Shown here: positions 21,773 to 33,398 of the stretch, piece by piece | How the letters are laid out: each line of letters begins with the position of its first letter | How positions within the stretch are numbered: position 1 is the first letter of the stretch | NCBI GenBank assembly: GCA_025602915.1 | Contig: JAHLJZ010000001.1 | Coordinates: 744,001-808,000, forward strand | DNA from: Paraphysoderma sedebokerense | Taxonomy: Eukaryota; Blastocladiomycota; Physodermatomycetes; Physodermatales; Physodermataceae | Direction: 5' to 3' | DNA length: 64,000 bases | Translations under genes and position numbers: made by a program | The notes under the pieces: model-generated | The model's database searches: none | The model's input: only the letters and a program-made list of their open reading frames with translations | What the model was told of the DNA's origin: nothing

Positions 21773-23362
21773 TCACTTCCGTCCGGCCATATTGTTCTTC
21801 GGCCCGGCCGCATTAATCGTCTTCAAATCCTCCGCTGCTCGAGTCTGTGCATTCTGAACTGATTTCCTCGCAGTATTGAATGATTCCCAGAATCCCATTT
21901 GCTTAGGTGCACCAGTCATGGCAGTCACAACATCTGGATGCTGAATCAATGGCGGCACGTTCAATCGCTTACGAATGTCCGGTTGTCGCAACAGAAAACT
22001 TTGTCCCAAAGTGTACGAATTAGAGACGACCCAATACATAAGAACAGCCTAAATTATTAATCAAGGTGAGTACTGACAGTTACGTAATAGGAAGAGTAGA
22101 TCAAAGTAGGACATACGGCAGGAAAATTTATCATAGCAGGTATAAAGATTACGGACGCTACACGGAAAATCATTTTCATGTTTGCCGCTTGACCAGTTTG
22201 CGGTCCTGTTTCACCGCCAAGCTTTTGAATCAAGAATCCAATTAGCGCTGAGGACACTACTATTTTGACACCGAATAAAATAGAGTTTGCACTACTTTAC
22301 CTCCAGGACAGCGACGAACGAAGCCCAACCAAGAGCGGGTAAAACATATGTCGGATCAGCGGCTGTTAAATCCATAAACCAACCCATTCCACCATCCTTC
22401 ATCCCTGGCACTCCAGCTTCTGCCATTTTTCTTAGCGCAAGGAAGAACGAGATGAAGATCGGCGCCTGCAACAATGGTAAACCCAACATCTTTCCAATAC
22501 TGACATCATGCTTTTTAAACAACTCTTGCATTTTGAAAGCTGCCATCTGAGATTGTACCATATCACCATTCCCTTGTGCCTTCTTCATTTCCGACGTCAA
22601 CTTTTCAATTTCTGGCCGGATATTCGCCATTCGAACAGAATTTCTCAACAGCTTAATGTAAACAGGCGTAGTGGCTAATCGGATCAATAATGTAACTGAT
22701 ATTATCGTTGCCCACCATGGTAAACCGATGCTCACATTTACGACTTCCATTACTTGTTGCAACCATCCCACTGGTGTCCAGTTGCTTGCCAATCCCATTG
22801 CTTTGAGATCTCCAATTTTCATTACCGTATCGATAGCAGTCGCACCTCCGTTTTCTAAAACTGTATTCATGACATCTGGAGAGCCAGAGGCAATTACCTC
22901 AGTAGCTTTTGACGTGATGGTACTTGCATCGGCGCCTCCGGATGTCACAGCCGAAGTAGAGTTTAACCGTCGGGATAAAGTACATGTAATAAGTGTTGGG
23001 AAACTACTAGTAGCATTATGTGATTTACTGTATATTGTATTGTTAAATGATGCCGATAAGTGTAATCGTTGTGAATTCCTTAGAACTAGTGGTGACGAAG
23101 AGAAAGTTCGCGACGGCTGCACCTGCTAAAAACAAATGTGATTAGCTTACCTGAAAATAAAGCAAGCAATACAATCATAGAGAAAAGTGCAGCATGAAGG
23201 AATGACTTACCAAGAGCAGCTTTCTTGTCACGATATGAGGTTGCCTAATAGAAGATGAATTGAATGTCAGTCGGCGCCAGCGTTCACAATTCAGCAGATA
23301 TCAAGTAAAACTTACGATGGTAACGTCGACGTGAGAAATCTAGACACCTTATATATATTCAT
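21773..23362 (-). CDS. OXA1: Mitochondrial inner membrane insertase OXA1 (YidC/Oxa1/Alb3 family)
   Basis: Oxa1 inserts mitochondrially made and some imported proteins into the inner membrane. I place the start at 23362, on a tiny first exon (MNIYKVSRFLTSTLP) that joins a second small exon (QPHIVTRKLLL) and then the main exon. Together these give a Ser/Arg/Leu-rich matrix-targeting presequence. The core has WAT(I)ISVTLLIRLATTPVYI, the KLTSEMKKAQGNGD loop, then FKKHDVSIGKMLGLPLLQAP, FISFFLALRKM and GWFMDLTAADP, all typical of YidC/Oxa1 (five membrane helices). The last exon has MYWVVSNSYTLGQ and a basic tail ending NNMAGRK. The start codons of OXA1 and PRP18 are 147 bp apart. Confidence 0.93.
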
Positions 23363-23509
23363 GACGGTTTATCAGTCCACAATGTACCATTTCGAAAATC
23401 AAAATGCGTTACTGCAAATGTTATGGCCAGTCACGTGTCGGTTACTTTGTGGAGATGCATCTTTCCTGAGTTCGGCATTCCCGCTTCTTTCACATTCCAA
23501 ACAGCGACC

Positions 23510-24734
23510 ATGGATATACTGAAAGCCGCCATCGAAGCTGAAAAGGCGAAAAAGCGCAAAATATTGGAAACGTCCTCATCAACTTCCTCATCCAAATCTT
23601 CCGATGAACCGCCTGTCAAAAAGAAATATATAAAGCGATCGGAGCTGGAAAAGATTCGAGAGCAAGAATATCTAGAATCACAGCGTCGCCTGGAAGAGGA
23701 ACGTCGGGCCAAAGCTATGAAGAATCGTACAATATCTTCTTCGTCCATCTCATCTGTCAATTCTCACTCCTCCTCGTCAGTTGCTCAATCTGAACCTAAC
23801 GGAAACGCCGATGAATCAGAGCCTATTACGCCCGAGGATGACGAAGATACTGCCAGAGATATTTTCAACATTCCGAGTGATGAAGTGAACAAGCGATTTA
23901 GAGCTAGAGGACAACCCATACGGTTGTTTGGCGAAACGGACAAACAACGGATTATCCGTCTCCGAATTCTGGAAGCAAATTCTGATAAAGTTGAAGGAGG
24001 AGGGCAACGCAATGATTTCATGAAAGCCGTGGCAGATACAGATGCTCGTCTGACGTTAGAATTACTGAAAGGTTCCAACCCTGATGACACTAGCGTCGAC
24101 AAGAAAAAACAAAAACTGGAATCCATGATTTACAACCCAAATTACGACACCAGCCAGATCTCGCCAGAATTATTAAAAGTGAATCCTGATCGGACATATG
24201 TATTGGTTTACGTTTATATAAAGAGGCTGTTACATGAGTGGGAAGAGTTTTTGGACACCAGACCCGAGCATATTAAACGTTCGACCCAAGGAAAATTGGA
24301 TTTAGCCAAGGTTAAGCAAACAGGCGAATACTTGAAACCTTTTTTCAAATTGCTAAAGAGACGAGCCCTAGAACAGGATGTGATGGAAAGGATGGTAGAA
24401 ATTATGCATTGGATGCATCAAAGAGAATATCTCAAGGCAAACGATTCTTATTTAAGATTGTCAATTGGTAATGCTCCGTGGCCGATTGGTGTCACTATGG
24501 TTGGGTAAGTTCTCGTCATATTCTCAGCCGCATTATGTAGCTGTTTCTTGACAATGTTATCCTGCACCCAATAGTATTCACGAACGTTCAGCTCGTGAGA
24601 AGATTTTCTCGAATCAAGTCGCGCACGTACTTAACGATGAATCTCAACGAAAATGGATTCAATCCGTTAAGCGATTAATGACATTTTGTCAACAGAAATA
24701 TCCCCCCGATGATTTATCAAAATGCGTCGGCTAG
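23510..24734 (+). CDS. PRP18: Pre-mRNA splicing factor PRP18 (384 aa)
   Basis: Two exons (23510-24504, 24575-24734). The start [19 protein letters not shown] is a typical PRP18 N-terminus. Next is a charged Ser-rich part with the PRP4/PRP18-like SFM motif ([20 protein letters not shown] and [11 protein letters not shown]). The C-terminal Prp18 domain follows: [58 protein letters not shown] and [23 protein letters not shown]18 acts at the second step of splicing with Slu7. The [20 protein letters not shown] loop is the most conserved part of the family and is complete. Gene length is near the human protein (342 aa). It shares a short divergent promoter with OXA1. Confidence 0.95.
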
Positions 24735-25243
24735 GAGTTAAATATATGTATATGGATGTTGTCTTCAGTATAGAACGTGTAGCAGAATTTGCGACGAATA
24801 AAACTCTTGTAATATAGTGTAATCAGAATACTTCAATTGTTATGCCGCTAGCTTATCAGAATGTCCCGATCTATTGTTTGTCACCCCAAACGGGTTTTTT
24901 CCTTTAAAAGTGTTGTGCTTTAAACTTACCCATATAAGGGAAGTATTAATATAGCACAAACTGAACAGGTCCTGAGCTTTCAATTGTGTCATTGATAAAT
25001 CTAAAATCAAGCAAAACACAATTCTGTGTTTTTATTCATATTCGTCTACTAATAAGTCATGTTCTCCAACCAACCATGATACATGTAAATTATTCGATAA
25101 GATGAACAACAAGGACAAACAACGCAAAAAAAAACTGAAAAAGAGGCAAGAAACTCGGAGAATAGACAACACTAAGCACATAAATTGCTGTCTGTTCATC
25201 CAAACGATTTGGGGCATTACAACCATACACTGGGATCACCTGT
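24735..25243. other. Convergent 3' region between PRP18 and NOT2
   Basis: About 510 bases, AT-rich, with 3' UTR sequence of both genes. No gene or repeat was recognised. Confidence 0.5.
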
Positions 25244-27577
25244 TCATAGCCCCAGACCCGTCACCCCACCGACGCCACCTGTCTGCAAACCGCTCGCAAA
25301 CTGATGATGCAACTGTTGCTGCTGCTGTAACATTTGCAGAGATCCAACATTATTCGAAACCGGCAGCCCTATGCCACCTAATCCACCACCTAATCCTCCC
25401 AAACCACCCAGACCTAATCCACCTCCCAACACATTGCCTCCTATATTGCTTCCTATTACGTTCCCTGTTGTTGAGGTGGTTGGATTAACACCAACAACTC
25501 CACCAGGGGCAGAACCGAGAGCAGAACCGGAAGGTACTCCCGAGGGTCGCTCTTCAAGGGCGTCGTAAACCAGTGTATATTCTTTTTTCACTTTCTCCCA
25601 GTTAGCGACATCGAAGAAAATAAAAGTCGACCGTTCAGATGCATTTGTTTTCAATACAGTTTCCGCGGATGGATCTTTTGTAAGCCATAATTTTAATTCT
25701 TTGTGGTAGCGCCAGCTCCGATTGTATCTAGTAACGCATTGTATTAATAAAAGCGAAGATGACATTGATGGAGAGTATATACGATGAATGAAGATATGGA
25801 AAGATAACTTACAACTCCTGGGCAGCAGCTTCCTGCAATGCATCTCTTGGTAAAGCGTAAAACATATAAAATAGGGTTTCGTCAGAGAATGATCCGATCT
25901 TTTGTGCTGTAGGCGGTGGGAGCTGAACGTAATAACATGATGGCAAATGATACTCCGGTTCTATGGGAGCACCAGTAAAACTGTGGTGTGGGTTATCGCT
26001 GAATGGTGTCGTGAATGTGGCGTAGAGTGCGCTGAGTGGGAAAGTAGAGTGAGAATGCAGAAGTTTACAGCAATACCAGTTTTAAACTAATAAGGGGAGA
26101 AAAACGTACTCTGGGGAATTCAAATTAAGACCCAATGTCGTCAGATCAGTACCCAGGGCCAATGCGTTCATGTCCGGATCTGTCATCCGTATGACACTCA
26201 ACAGTCCCAACAATCCGTGTTTATCTGACGGTGGTAAAGTAGAATCTTGAACATTAGCGTTTGGGCCACTGAGCAGAGTTGATGAGGATGACGGTGGAGG
26301 TGACTGTATCGATGCCAGATTTTGCGACGAAAATGATGAACCGGACGATATTGAAGACAGCCCATTCATAACATTCGAATTTGATATGGGGCCAAGTCCG
26401 GGTGCTGGTGTGGTTCCGGCGTTCGCTGACGACACTTTTGTTGCATAAGACTGAAGTAGAGTGGGAAGGGAAGTCATAAGTACACAAAACAAGGAGCAAT
26501 CAACAACTAAATATAAAACTAAAGAAGTCTACGTAGAGTTCCATGACTAAAAAATCGACCATAGATCATTGGTAATATTCCATCCTCATAAGAAGATACC
26601 CTCAACATACCTTATCATTCAGAAGCGATGTTTGACTCTTCAGGAAGCCAGCACCCCTTCCGATGCCCAAGCCCGCAGACCCGCTGGATGCACCACCCAC
26701 GGCCATCGAGCTTCCGGTATTGCCACCACTGCCAACTGCATTTGTGCCAGGCAATGCTGGAAAGTCGTCACTGCTAAAAGCTATACTACTGCTACCCAGT
26801 CCGGAACCTCTCCCCACACCAGGTGGACCGTTCAGATCAGCACTATTGAGTGTGCTTGCATATGAAGACATGAAGGGGGCATTGCTTGACGACCCGTTCA
26901 ATCCTGTACTTCCTAAAGCCGGAAATTCGTTCATATCTATGGATTCTGGCGATGTATTTTGAGTTTGTGTAAGAGAAGCGTAATTTAGAAATGAGTTTGA
27001 GACTGGATTAGGGCTCTGTAAACTTGAATTTGATGGCAATCGGTTGAGTTGATGTTGCTGGGTAGATTGAGAAGTTGGATTATTTGCGACTGCAGAATTT
27101 GTGTTTAGATTCGTTGTCGAAGGAGTACTTTGTGGGATGTTGTAGTTGTTCCACGTTTGAAACGATGGTTTGCCTGCAATCGAGGGTCAAATTTTAATAT
27201 ATTTCGAGCAACAAATAATATCGAGAATTGATAAATGTAATTTGCAAAGATTATAAGAAAAGACAGATAAGAAAGTTTTAGTTATTATGGACTCCTTGCT
27301 ATTTGGCGAGGATCTTGAAGAACCAACAAAACAAATAAACTCAATCGAGCGACAAGAATGAACTCCAGGTAAACAAAGCTTCTTAATCGACTGGATGCCT
27401 TTGACTAATGATTGAAAGGCATTTAAATCTTGGCTAATACAGCGCAAGGACCGTAGCTAATTCGGAGATTGGTTCTCTAGAAAAGTGACTCAATCCTGGA
27501 GTTTGGATAATCTGCCATTCACAAAACTAAACATCAAAATCAGTATACAGGATGATTAAATACAGACCTCTATTCAT
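25244..27577 (-). CDS. NOT2: CCR4-NOT complex subunit NOT2 (CNOT2)
   Basis: A multi-exon minus-strand gene. A 10-base first exon (MNR, ATG at 27577) joins GKPSFQTWNNYNIPQ. The N-terminal half is Ser/Asn/Gly-rich and carries EFPALG and DDFPALPG, short motifs found in NOT2 proteins. A middle exon has TDPDMNALALGTDLTTLGLN, the NOT1-binding stretch typical of CNOT2. The C-terminal NOT box is spread over several exons: YNRSWRYHKELKLWLTKDPS, FIFFDVANWEKVKKEYTLVY and DALEERP. CCR4-NOT is the main deadenylase scaffold and also represses transcription. An unusual Gly-Leu-rich tail (about 75 residues, GGLGLGGLGGLGGGLGG) follows the NOT box. Stop at 25244. Confidence 0.9.
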
Positions 27578-27821
27578 CTGATGGCTGGGAAAGGGAGTTC
27601 GCAGAGCGAAGTTGAGGATTTTTTCTGTGAACAGAAGTAAAAGATGATACGAATGTGTCGGTTGGGATTTTGGCTTCACTGCTGGCAAGCCATGTTAATT
27701 CACGTTTGATCCACATTGACTCTCATATACAAATAAATTTATTGGAGATTGCGCATAATTAATGTGTTCCTCTTAATTGAAGATGTTCATTTTACAATTT
27801 TTACAGTGACATATTCTTTTG

Positions 27822-29663
27822 TCATACCCATAGGCTCCATCCACATCGCTCCTTCTTATCCACCAATTGATCCATTGATACTTCAGTCCACTGGTTTATG
27901 CCTTTCATGATTTTGCCAGGCGCACTAATCGACCAAGTCACATTTCCGCAGATACGCTCAGAATATATTCGTAGTATGTATTTGGAGAAGGTCGATCCTT
28001 CGGTTCCGATGAACCCTGCTGCGTTTGACGGAACCAGTTGATCGAGCATCGGGATCAAAAATTTGTAAATTTGCGGTGGGAATATGGGTGGGTTTGATGA
28101 AAAAAATTCAGATTGCAGGGGAGATGTATTTGAAGGTGGAAATGATTCTCGGGTGGGATGAATGATTGGGTCAAGGTAATCCCAAAAAGTCGACAACGAG
28201 AATACACAAGGGAAGGTTTCAAAGAGCAATCGGAAATCATCATCGGCTTCCGGGGATTTGGCATCCGTAGCGAGGTAGATCAATATATTCTCTTCGGATA
28301 ATTTGCCCGAACCGATTCCCCTAAACCTATCCTTCGACCTTATTAAACAAATTTTTAACCTTTCTTTCGAATGTGGATTCGTCTCGGTAATGGTAGTAGA
28401 CGATTCGAACGGTTGTTTGATATGGGGATTGCGAATCGAAATATCATCCACCGACCGTGGGAAAGTATTAACGAATTGAATGTATCGCTTAATTAAAGCG
28501 ACTTGCGTTGACACCGTTGAGTTTACTCTCTGGGCGAAAGCCCCGTCGCCGGATCGAATGTGCAGGCCAAAGAAACTGTTAGTCCCACCAAGATCTCCGA
28601 CAATTTTTTGGGCGATGTTTGATATAATATCTTTCCTTCGAAAAATTGTTGAATTCTCGATGTCAGAACGGACTTGAGAGAATAACTTGTTGTTCGGGGA
28701 TGTCACAACCCGGTGTGTACCAAACAATGAACCAAAAACCAAAACCGGACTCTCTATCGCTGCAAGATCCGACAATTGTATATGCTCTTTAAATATGGAA
28801 GTGTTGTTTTCGGGATCGAGTTCATGAAATTGATAACTGCCTCGAATGTTATCATTCAGGACGATTGTATCATTTCTTTCGAAATACGGCAGAATCACAG
28901 ACATGAAATTGGTACCCGTTAAAAATTTCGCTCTGATTCCGTATTTCATCAACTTTGAAAAGTTAAATAAATGATTCCAAGAAACCGACAGTGACGTGAC
29001 ATTCGTACAGTCTCTGTCTCCGTCGGCATTTCCCGTATCGGTTTCGGAAAGTCTGCCGTTGATAGTTAAAGGTGCTTTCTCACTCCAATGGTCTTTGCAG
29101 TCTTGATAGATTCCTTGTAGTTCTTTTTCTCTTTCCATCAAAGAGTTTGCCAAATAGCGAAAGGGATGCCAGGGAGTAGGGTGTCCGAGCAGAATGGGCG
29201 GAACAAGAACTGTTCGATTGAGAACATAGCCGAGGAATAATGCATTTTCGAAACTGATTCTTTGATTATGGAAACCGCTATGAGTAAGATACACAAGGTA
29301 TTTTGAACTGGCTTCATCGGATGAGTGTGCTGTTTGTATCGGACGGCCAGGTGTGGGAATTGGGGAGCGAATGTCGTCATGAACATTTTCCTCTTCACCG
29401 GCAGGATAAGTAGAACTTCTTCCGTCGAAAACATCTTTGAAATCAATTTCTATCTCCTCCAAATTGTTGTTATACTTTTTAATTGCTTTCCCGGATGCGC
29501 ACGCATATTCCATCGGGCAGTGCGAAACTACTACACTAATAGAGGCGAGGGATAGATCGAACCGATCATAAGTTTGAAAAATGAAAATGAAGAATATCAC
29601 AACAACTGCAGATATCAGCAGCATTCGGTATAGCCTTGTGGGATGAGGGATAAAGGGCGACAT
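27822..29663 (-). CDS. O-fucosyltransferase-like type II Golgi protein (613 aa)
   Basis: A single exon. One membrane helix near the N-terminus (LLISAVVVIFFIFIFQTY) makes a type II Golgi protein. The lumenal part has YLVYLTHSGFHNQRISFENA, matching the opening of GDP-fucose O-fucosyltransferase domains (G(x)NNQR). LHIRSGDGAF corresponds to the HxRxGD nucleotide-sugar motif. Near the end, PMLDQLVPSNAAGFIGTEGS and TFSKYILRI match the C-terminal motif of the same fold. Similar fungal proteins are often annotated only as CigA-like or hypothetical. The donor GDP-fucose is inferred from the fold. Several NxS/T sites suit a secretory protein. Confidence 0.7.
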   Translation of the reverse strand: MSPFIPHPTRLYRMLLISAVVVIFFIFIFQTYDRFDLSLASISVVVSHCPMEYACASGKAIKKYNNNLEEIEIDFKDVFDGRSSTYPAGEEENVHDDIRSPIPTPGRPIQTAHSSDEASSKYLVYLTHSGFHNQRISFENALFLGYVLNRTVLVPPILLGHPTPWHPFRYLANSLMEREKELQGIYQDCKDHWSEKAPLTINGRLSETDTGNADGDRDCTNVTSLSVSWNHLFNFSKLMKYGIRAKFLTGTNFMSVILPYFERNDTIVLNDNIRGSYQFHELDPENNTSIFKEHIQLSDLAAIESPVLVFGSLFGTHRVVTSPNNKLFSQVRSDIENSTIFRRKDIISNIAQKIVGDLGGTNSFFGLHIRSGDGAFAQRVNSTVSTQVALIKRYIQFVNTFPRSVDDISIRNPHIKQPFESSTTITETNPHSKERLKICLIRSKDRFRGIGSGKLSEENILIYLATDAKSPEADDDFRLLFETFPCVFSLSTFWDYLDPIIHPTRESFPPSNTSPLQSEFFSSNPPIFPPQIYKFLIPMLDQLVPSNAAGFIGTEGSTFSKYILRIYSERICGNVTWSISAPGKIMKGINQWTEVSMDQLVDKKERCGWSLWV

Positions 29664-30180
29664 GATCCACGAAGTGAATTGACGATGAGGAAAGGTAAGA
29701 AGACGGGTCGGGATGGGAAGAACAAGGAAGAGAAAGATGAGGAATATTGGATAGAAAGGGAAGTGATGTGTCTAGTATGGCATGTTGATTTGCGGGGAAG
29801 AATAGAGTTGTAATTCAGAACTCAAATAATTTCATCTTGAAGAGTGATTTGGGCAGCTGGATTGTGTGAGTGATATTGTGCGTGTCCACGAAGGGACGAC
29901 GCTCCTTCCATTTCCGCTATATCAATTACCATTAAACAAACAAGAGAATACATTGCAAAAACACACAATACATAATTATATCCTATGCTGTGTTATCCAT
30001 AGCGTACGAGCTAGTGTTTTAATTGCCCATTGCACTCTGCGTAGATATGAAGACATCGCATATGCTCGCGCGTTGGAAGTTGGAAATTCCCTCTGCTGGA
30101 ATTCCGCATCTGCACCGATCAGCTCGCGCTAACCAAGATTGTCTTTCATTTGATCCGCATCTCTCGGAAGCACATCTCAT
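29664..30180. other. Divergent promoter region between the fucosyltransferase-like gene and IFT57
   Basis: About 520 bases. Only a half match to an RFX X-box (GTTATCC near 29992) was seen. No gene. Confidence 0.4.
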
Positions 30181-32040
30181 ATGGACGACATCATAGACAA
30201 ATTGAAACTACTCAAATACCAGAGAGACTTTTGCCCTAAACAGTAAACTATCGTCTTTCACACTCTGCTGATCCCTTTCTCTAGCCTCCCAAAATCCGCT
30301 GACTCGTTTTAATACAGCAAATTTAAACCACTCTCAAAAGCATATTTCGAAATTCAAAGCCAAAACCCGAATCAACAGCTTCATTACTTCAATTCTCTGT
30401 TCTCATGGCTGATGAAATTATGCAACGAAAACTTTGAAGCACCTTCAGAATATGACGATCCTAATGTGACTTCGACTAATATCGGTAATGAATATGTATC
30501 CTGGTAAAGCCCATCTTTACATTATTGATAGTTTATTCCTTTTGTAGTGAATCAGCTAAAAGTGTTAAACATCCCGTTCGATCATCCCCCTACAAAACTA
30601 CGTCAAGGCAATGGAGAGGCTGTTATTTACGTGTTAAATGCCGTATTGAATTTAGCTTTGAAACGAACGGGGTTTGTGTTTAAAAAACCTGTTCACAAGC
30701 AGGAAGAGTAAGTTTCTTTCACATTAAATCAGTACATAATGGCCCGCCTGGCTCAACAAAAAGCCTATTCAGATTCGTGGAGGAGGCCGAAGTCGACGAA
30801 AAGGCGGAGGTCACAACAGAAATGATAGACGATATGATAGAAGCCGAACAAGACGACGGTGATGAGATGTACATTAACAATGTATCATCGGGGAAAACTG
30901 AAGTAAATCAAGAACCGAAGTGAGTTGAACCGGCAATTATCTTTGGTTATTTTTCGAGGCAGCGTAAGACATTAACCTATCAACTGATTCTTCTGATAAG
31001 GCAATCTCCAAATGCATCAATATCTAATATTGACCCAACGTCATGGAAGCTTGAGGTTGAAAGAGTGACACCAATGTTGAAAGTACAGATACCGAACGAC
31101 AACAAAGACTGGCGGATTCATCTACAACAAATGATACAGCATGATACGGTAATACTCGACTACGGCTATTCCAATATCAATTTATGAAGACTGAGGGGTT
31201 AATTTAAATCCAGTCAATTGATACAGAAATAAGTGACACCAAGACGCACCTAAATAGGTTGCGTTCTGAAATCGAGACAACTTTAGAGAAATTGCAGAGC
31301 AGAGAAAAATATATCAATTCTCAGTTTGACACTTTGGTGCGTCTCAACAAGTCGAAAATAACGCTCAAATTTCCACAAGACCAATAATATGGTGTATTTT
31401 AATAGATCGAAGAGTATCGTTCAACTCAGGATACTCTGAGCCGCTACAGACATGAATATAATGCGACCAACGAGACAGTTTCAAATTTAAGTAAAGATCT
31501 CATGAAAATTTCTGATGACCTGGATGCGGTGAAGGTAAAGCTGGTTTATCTTTACGTTGTGCTGAATGTTCTTGCCTTAGACTATTTTATTGATGGCGTA
31601 TGTCATCCCTCTGCCTTCGTATCTCTCAATGTTGACCCATAATATTATCGCCTCCGTTCTCCCTTTCTCATTCTATTTCAAAAGTCCGAAATGGATGATC
31701 TCGGTTCGGGCATGACAGATTCGAAACCATTGATTAATATCAAACAATCTCTAGCGCGTTTGAAATCGGAAAACAAAGATATGGATATCAAAATCGGGGT
31801 TCTAGAACACAAAATACTGATGTGGAGGTTAAACAGCAAGAGAAACAGCGTGATTGGTACCAATGAAAGTGCCGTGGGTGGGTTGGCCGGACTGGGAATT
31901 GATGTGGAGAATGAAAGAGTGGAAAAGAGTTCAAGAGGGAGAAAACAGGTTTGATGTCTATTTGCATTATTCTCCGTTTCATGTTTTAATGTAATTTGAA
32001 TCCTGGTTTGATGCAGATGTATCATAATTACGACTATTAA
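30181..32040 (+). CDS. IFT57: Intraflagellar transport protein IFT57 (Hippi)
   Basis: Nine exons, all with clean GT-AG joins. The protein opens MDDIIDKLKLLKYQRDFCPK, then HKFKPLSKAYF and EAPSEYDDPNVTSTNI, which is the calponin-homology-like N-terminal part of IFT57. Further on come GNGEAVIYVLNAVLNLALKR, an acidic linker, SWKLEVERVTPMLKVQIPND and NKDWRIHLQQMIQHDT (the IFT57 hallmark), then a coiled coil with TLEKLQSREKYINSQFD and KPLINIKQSLARLKSENKDM. It is an IFT-B peripheral subunit that pairs with IFT20 and is needed to build cilia. The closing exon reads MYHNYDY. The gene shows that the fungus has a flagellated stage. It converges on a Dpy-30-motif gene. Confidence 0.96.
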
Positions 32041-32525
32041 TAATTTCGCGCATTTTCAGTGCATTCTTATCGATTGAGTGAATGCAACGCAATTTTTGGG
32101 TTGCAACCATGATATGATCCAACGTGAAAGCCTGACCTTCAGTGGTTGAATATCTTGAGTATCAAGATCCTTCGCAAAGATGACACAAGATTTATGTTTT
32201 GTCAAAAAATTAAAAATTGACCCAATAAATATTTTAGAATATCGATGCTGTACCCTTGCTGCAATTTGCGCTCATAATACCTTCTGCAAGAAGATGTTGA
32301 CTTTCATCAGAGTCAATTGCTCCGATCTTTATATAATTTGAAAACAGCCATTCCTTGTAATCCCAATGCGCACCACCCTTCCGCACAGTCGGATACTTGT
32401 ATTCGCTATCCTAATTTTCTTGTCCTACACTCATTTTGCTATTCTTGTTTCCATACACCTGCCCAGCTTGTAGTGTCTGACATTCTATCATTATTCTCAA
32501 TCTTCTTCAATTTATCGGAAAAAAT
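32041..32525. other. Convergent 3' region between IFT57 and the Dpy-30-motif gene
   Basis: About 485 bases, AT-rich. Nothing was recognised. Confidence 0.5.
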
Positions 32526-32999
32526 TCATTCCGACAATCCAGTTTGTCCTTTCTGAACTCCACTCAAAACGTCTGTCACCTTTTCCCATCGTTTTGCCAA
32601 TCCTGAGCTCGAAGCTTGAACTTCTTTCTTGACGGTAGTAGAATGAAGTAAATAATTGCCGATGTACTCGAAGGGATCGATGCTTGGACTTGAAGTGGCT
32701 TGTGGTGTAGATAAATTAGTGGTGTGAGATGATGCTAGTGCAAGCGAGAGTTGGGTGATTGCTTCTGTTAAAACGGATCCGACGGATTGTTGAAGATAAA
32801 GGTTATCCATTTCGCTGATTGAGCAGTTGAGAAGCGTGGTTTGGGAAGTAACTGGAATGATAAAGTTTGAAGTTTCTGATAGAAATATAAATCTAGGAAT
32901 TGCTTGAGTATTAAGAGGGTCAAAGTGGATAACTAAGGATTGAAGTACCTGGAAAATCCGAATACTCTCTCGTTCATGATCTCTGCCTCCAACGCGCAT
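32526..32999 (-). CDS. Dpy-30-motif protein (DPY30/DYDC type)
   Basis: The frame is open from the ATG at 32999, but the best start by homology is the inner ATG at 32810, giving MDNLYLQQSVGSVLTEAITQ. This is the first helix of a Dpy-30 motif. The second helix, IDPFEYIGNYLLHSTTVK, follows after a Ser/Thr-rich insert of about 20 residues that is not usual for the family. Dpy-30 motifs form a dimeric four-helix bundle that docks amphipathic helices. They occur in the COMPASS subunit DPY30/Sdc1 and in cilium proteins (DYDC, NME5, radial spoke proteins). The MxxxYLQ start is closer to DYDC, and the IFT57 neighbour makes a flagellar role attractive. Sdc1 remains possible, since a COMPASS gene is also in the window. 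Confidence 0.65.
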   Translation of the reverse strand: MRVGGRDHERESIRIFQVLQSLVIHFDPLNTQAIPRFIFLSETSNFIIPVTSQTTLLNCSISEMDNLYLQQSVGSVLTEAITQLSLALASSHTTNLSTPQATSSPSIDPFEYIGNYLLHSTTVKKEVQASSSGLAKRWEKVTDVLSGVQKGQTGLSE

Positions 33000-33398
33000 G
33001 TTCGAACTTGATCAGCGCACTATCAGCGCCACTTTAGCAATTTTAATCAATCTGTGAAGCAAATTATTAATTAATTTTGATCAATACAACAGACATACAT
33101 TCCTCTTCAACTGTAAATAAATAGGAATTGTACGTTGAAAATGAATTTGCGGATCGCAGCATCTCGCGTTCTTGCTCGGGCTATAACCCTCATGCATCGC
33201 ATTAGGCTATTAAAAAATAAATTTTTATTCTAATAGACTAACCATAACCAAACATCCAACATGACGCTTCCAGAATGACAAAATCACCCATTACAAAGCA
33301 CGTGTGATGGATCGATTGCGCGCTTCGGGCCGGCTGTCTCAGGAGTGTACTGCAAATCCGGATTATCCACAAAGTGCATCCATTCTCGCCGAAATAGG
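33000..33398. other. Intergenic region
   Basis: About 400 bases between divergent genes. It includes AATTATTAATTAATTTTGATC near 33060; no element was recognised. Confidence 0.4.

Noticed and set aside
29991-30008. A possible RFX X-box (GTTATCCATAGC) upstream of IFT57
   Set aside because: Only the left half-site fits; the right half does not match RRNRAC.
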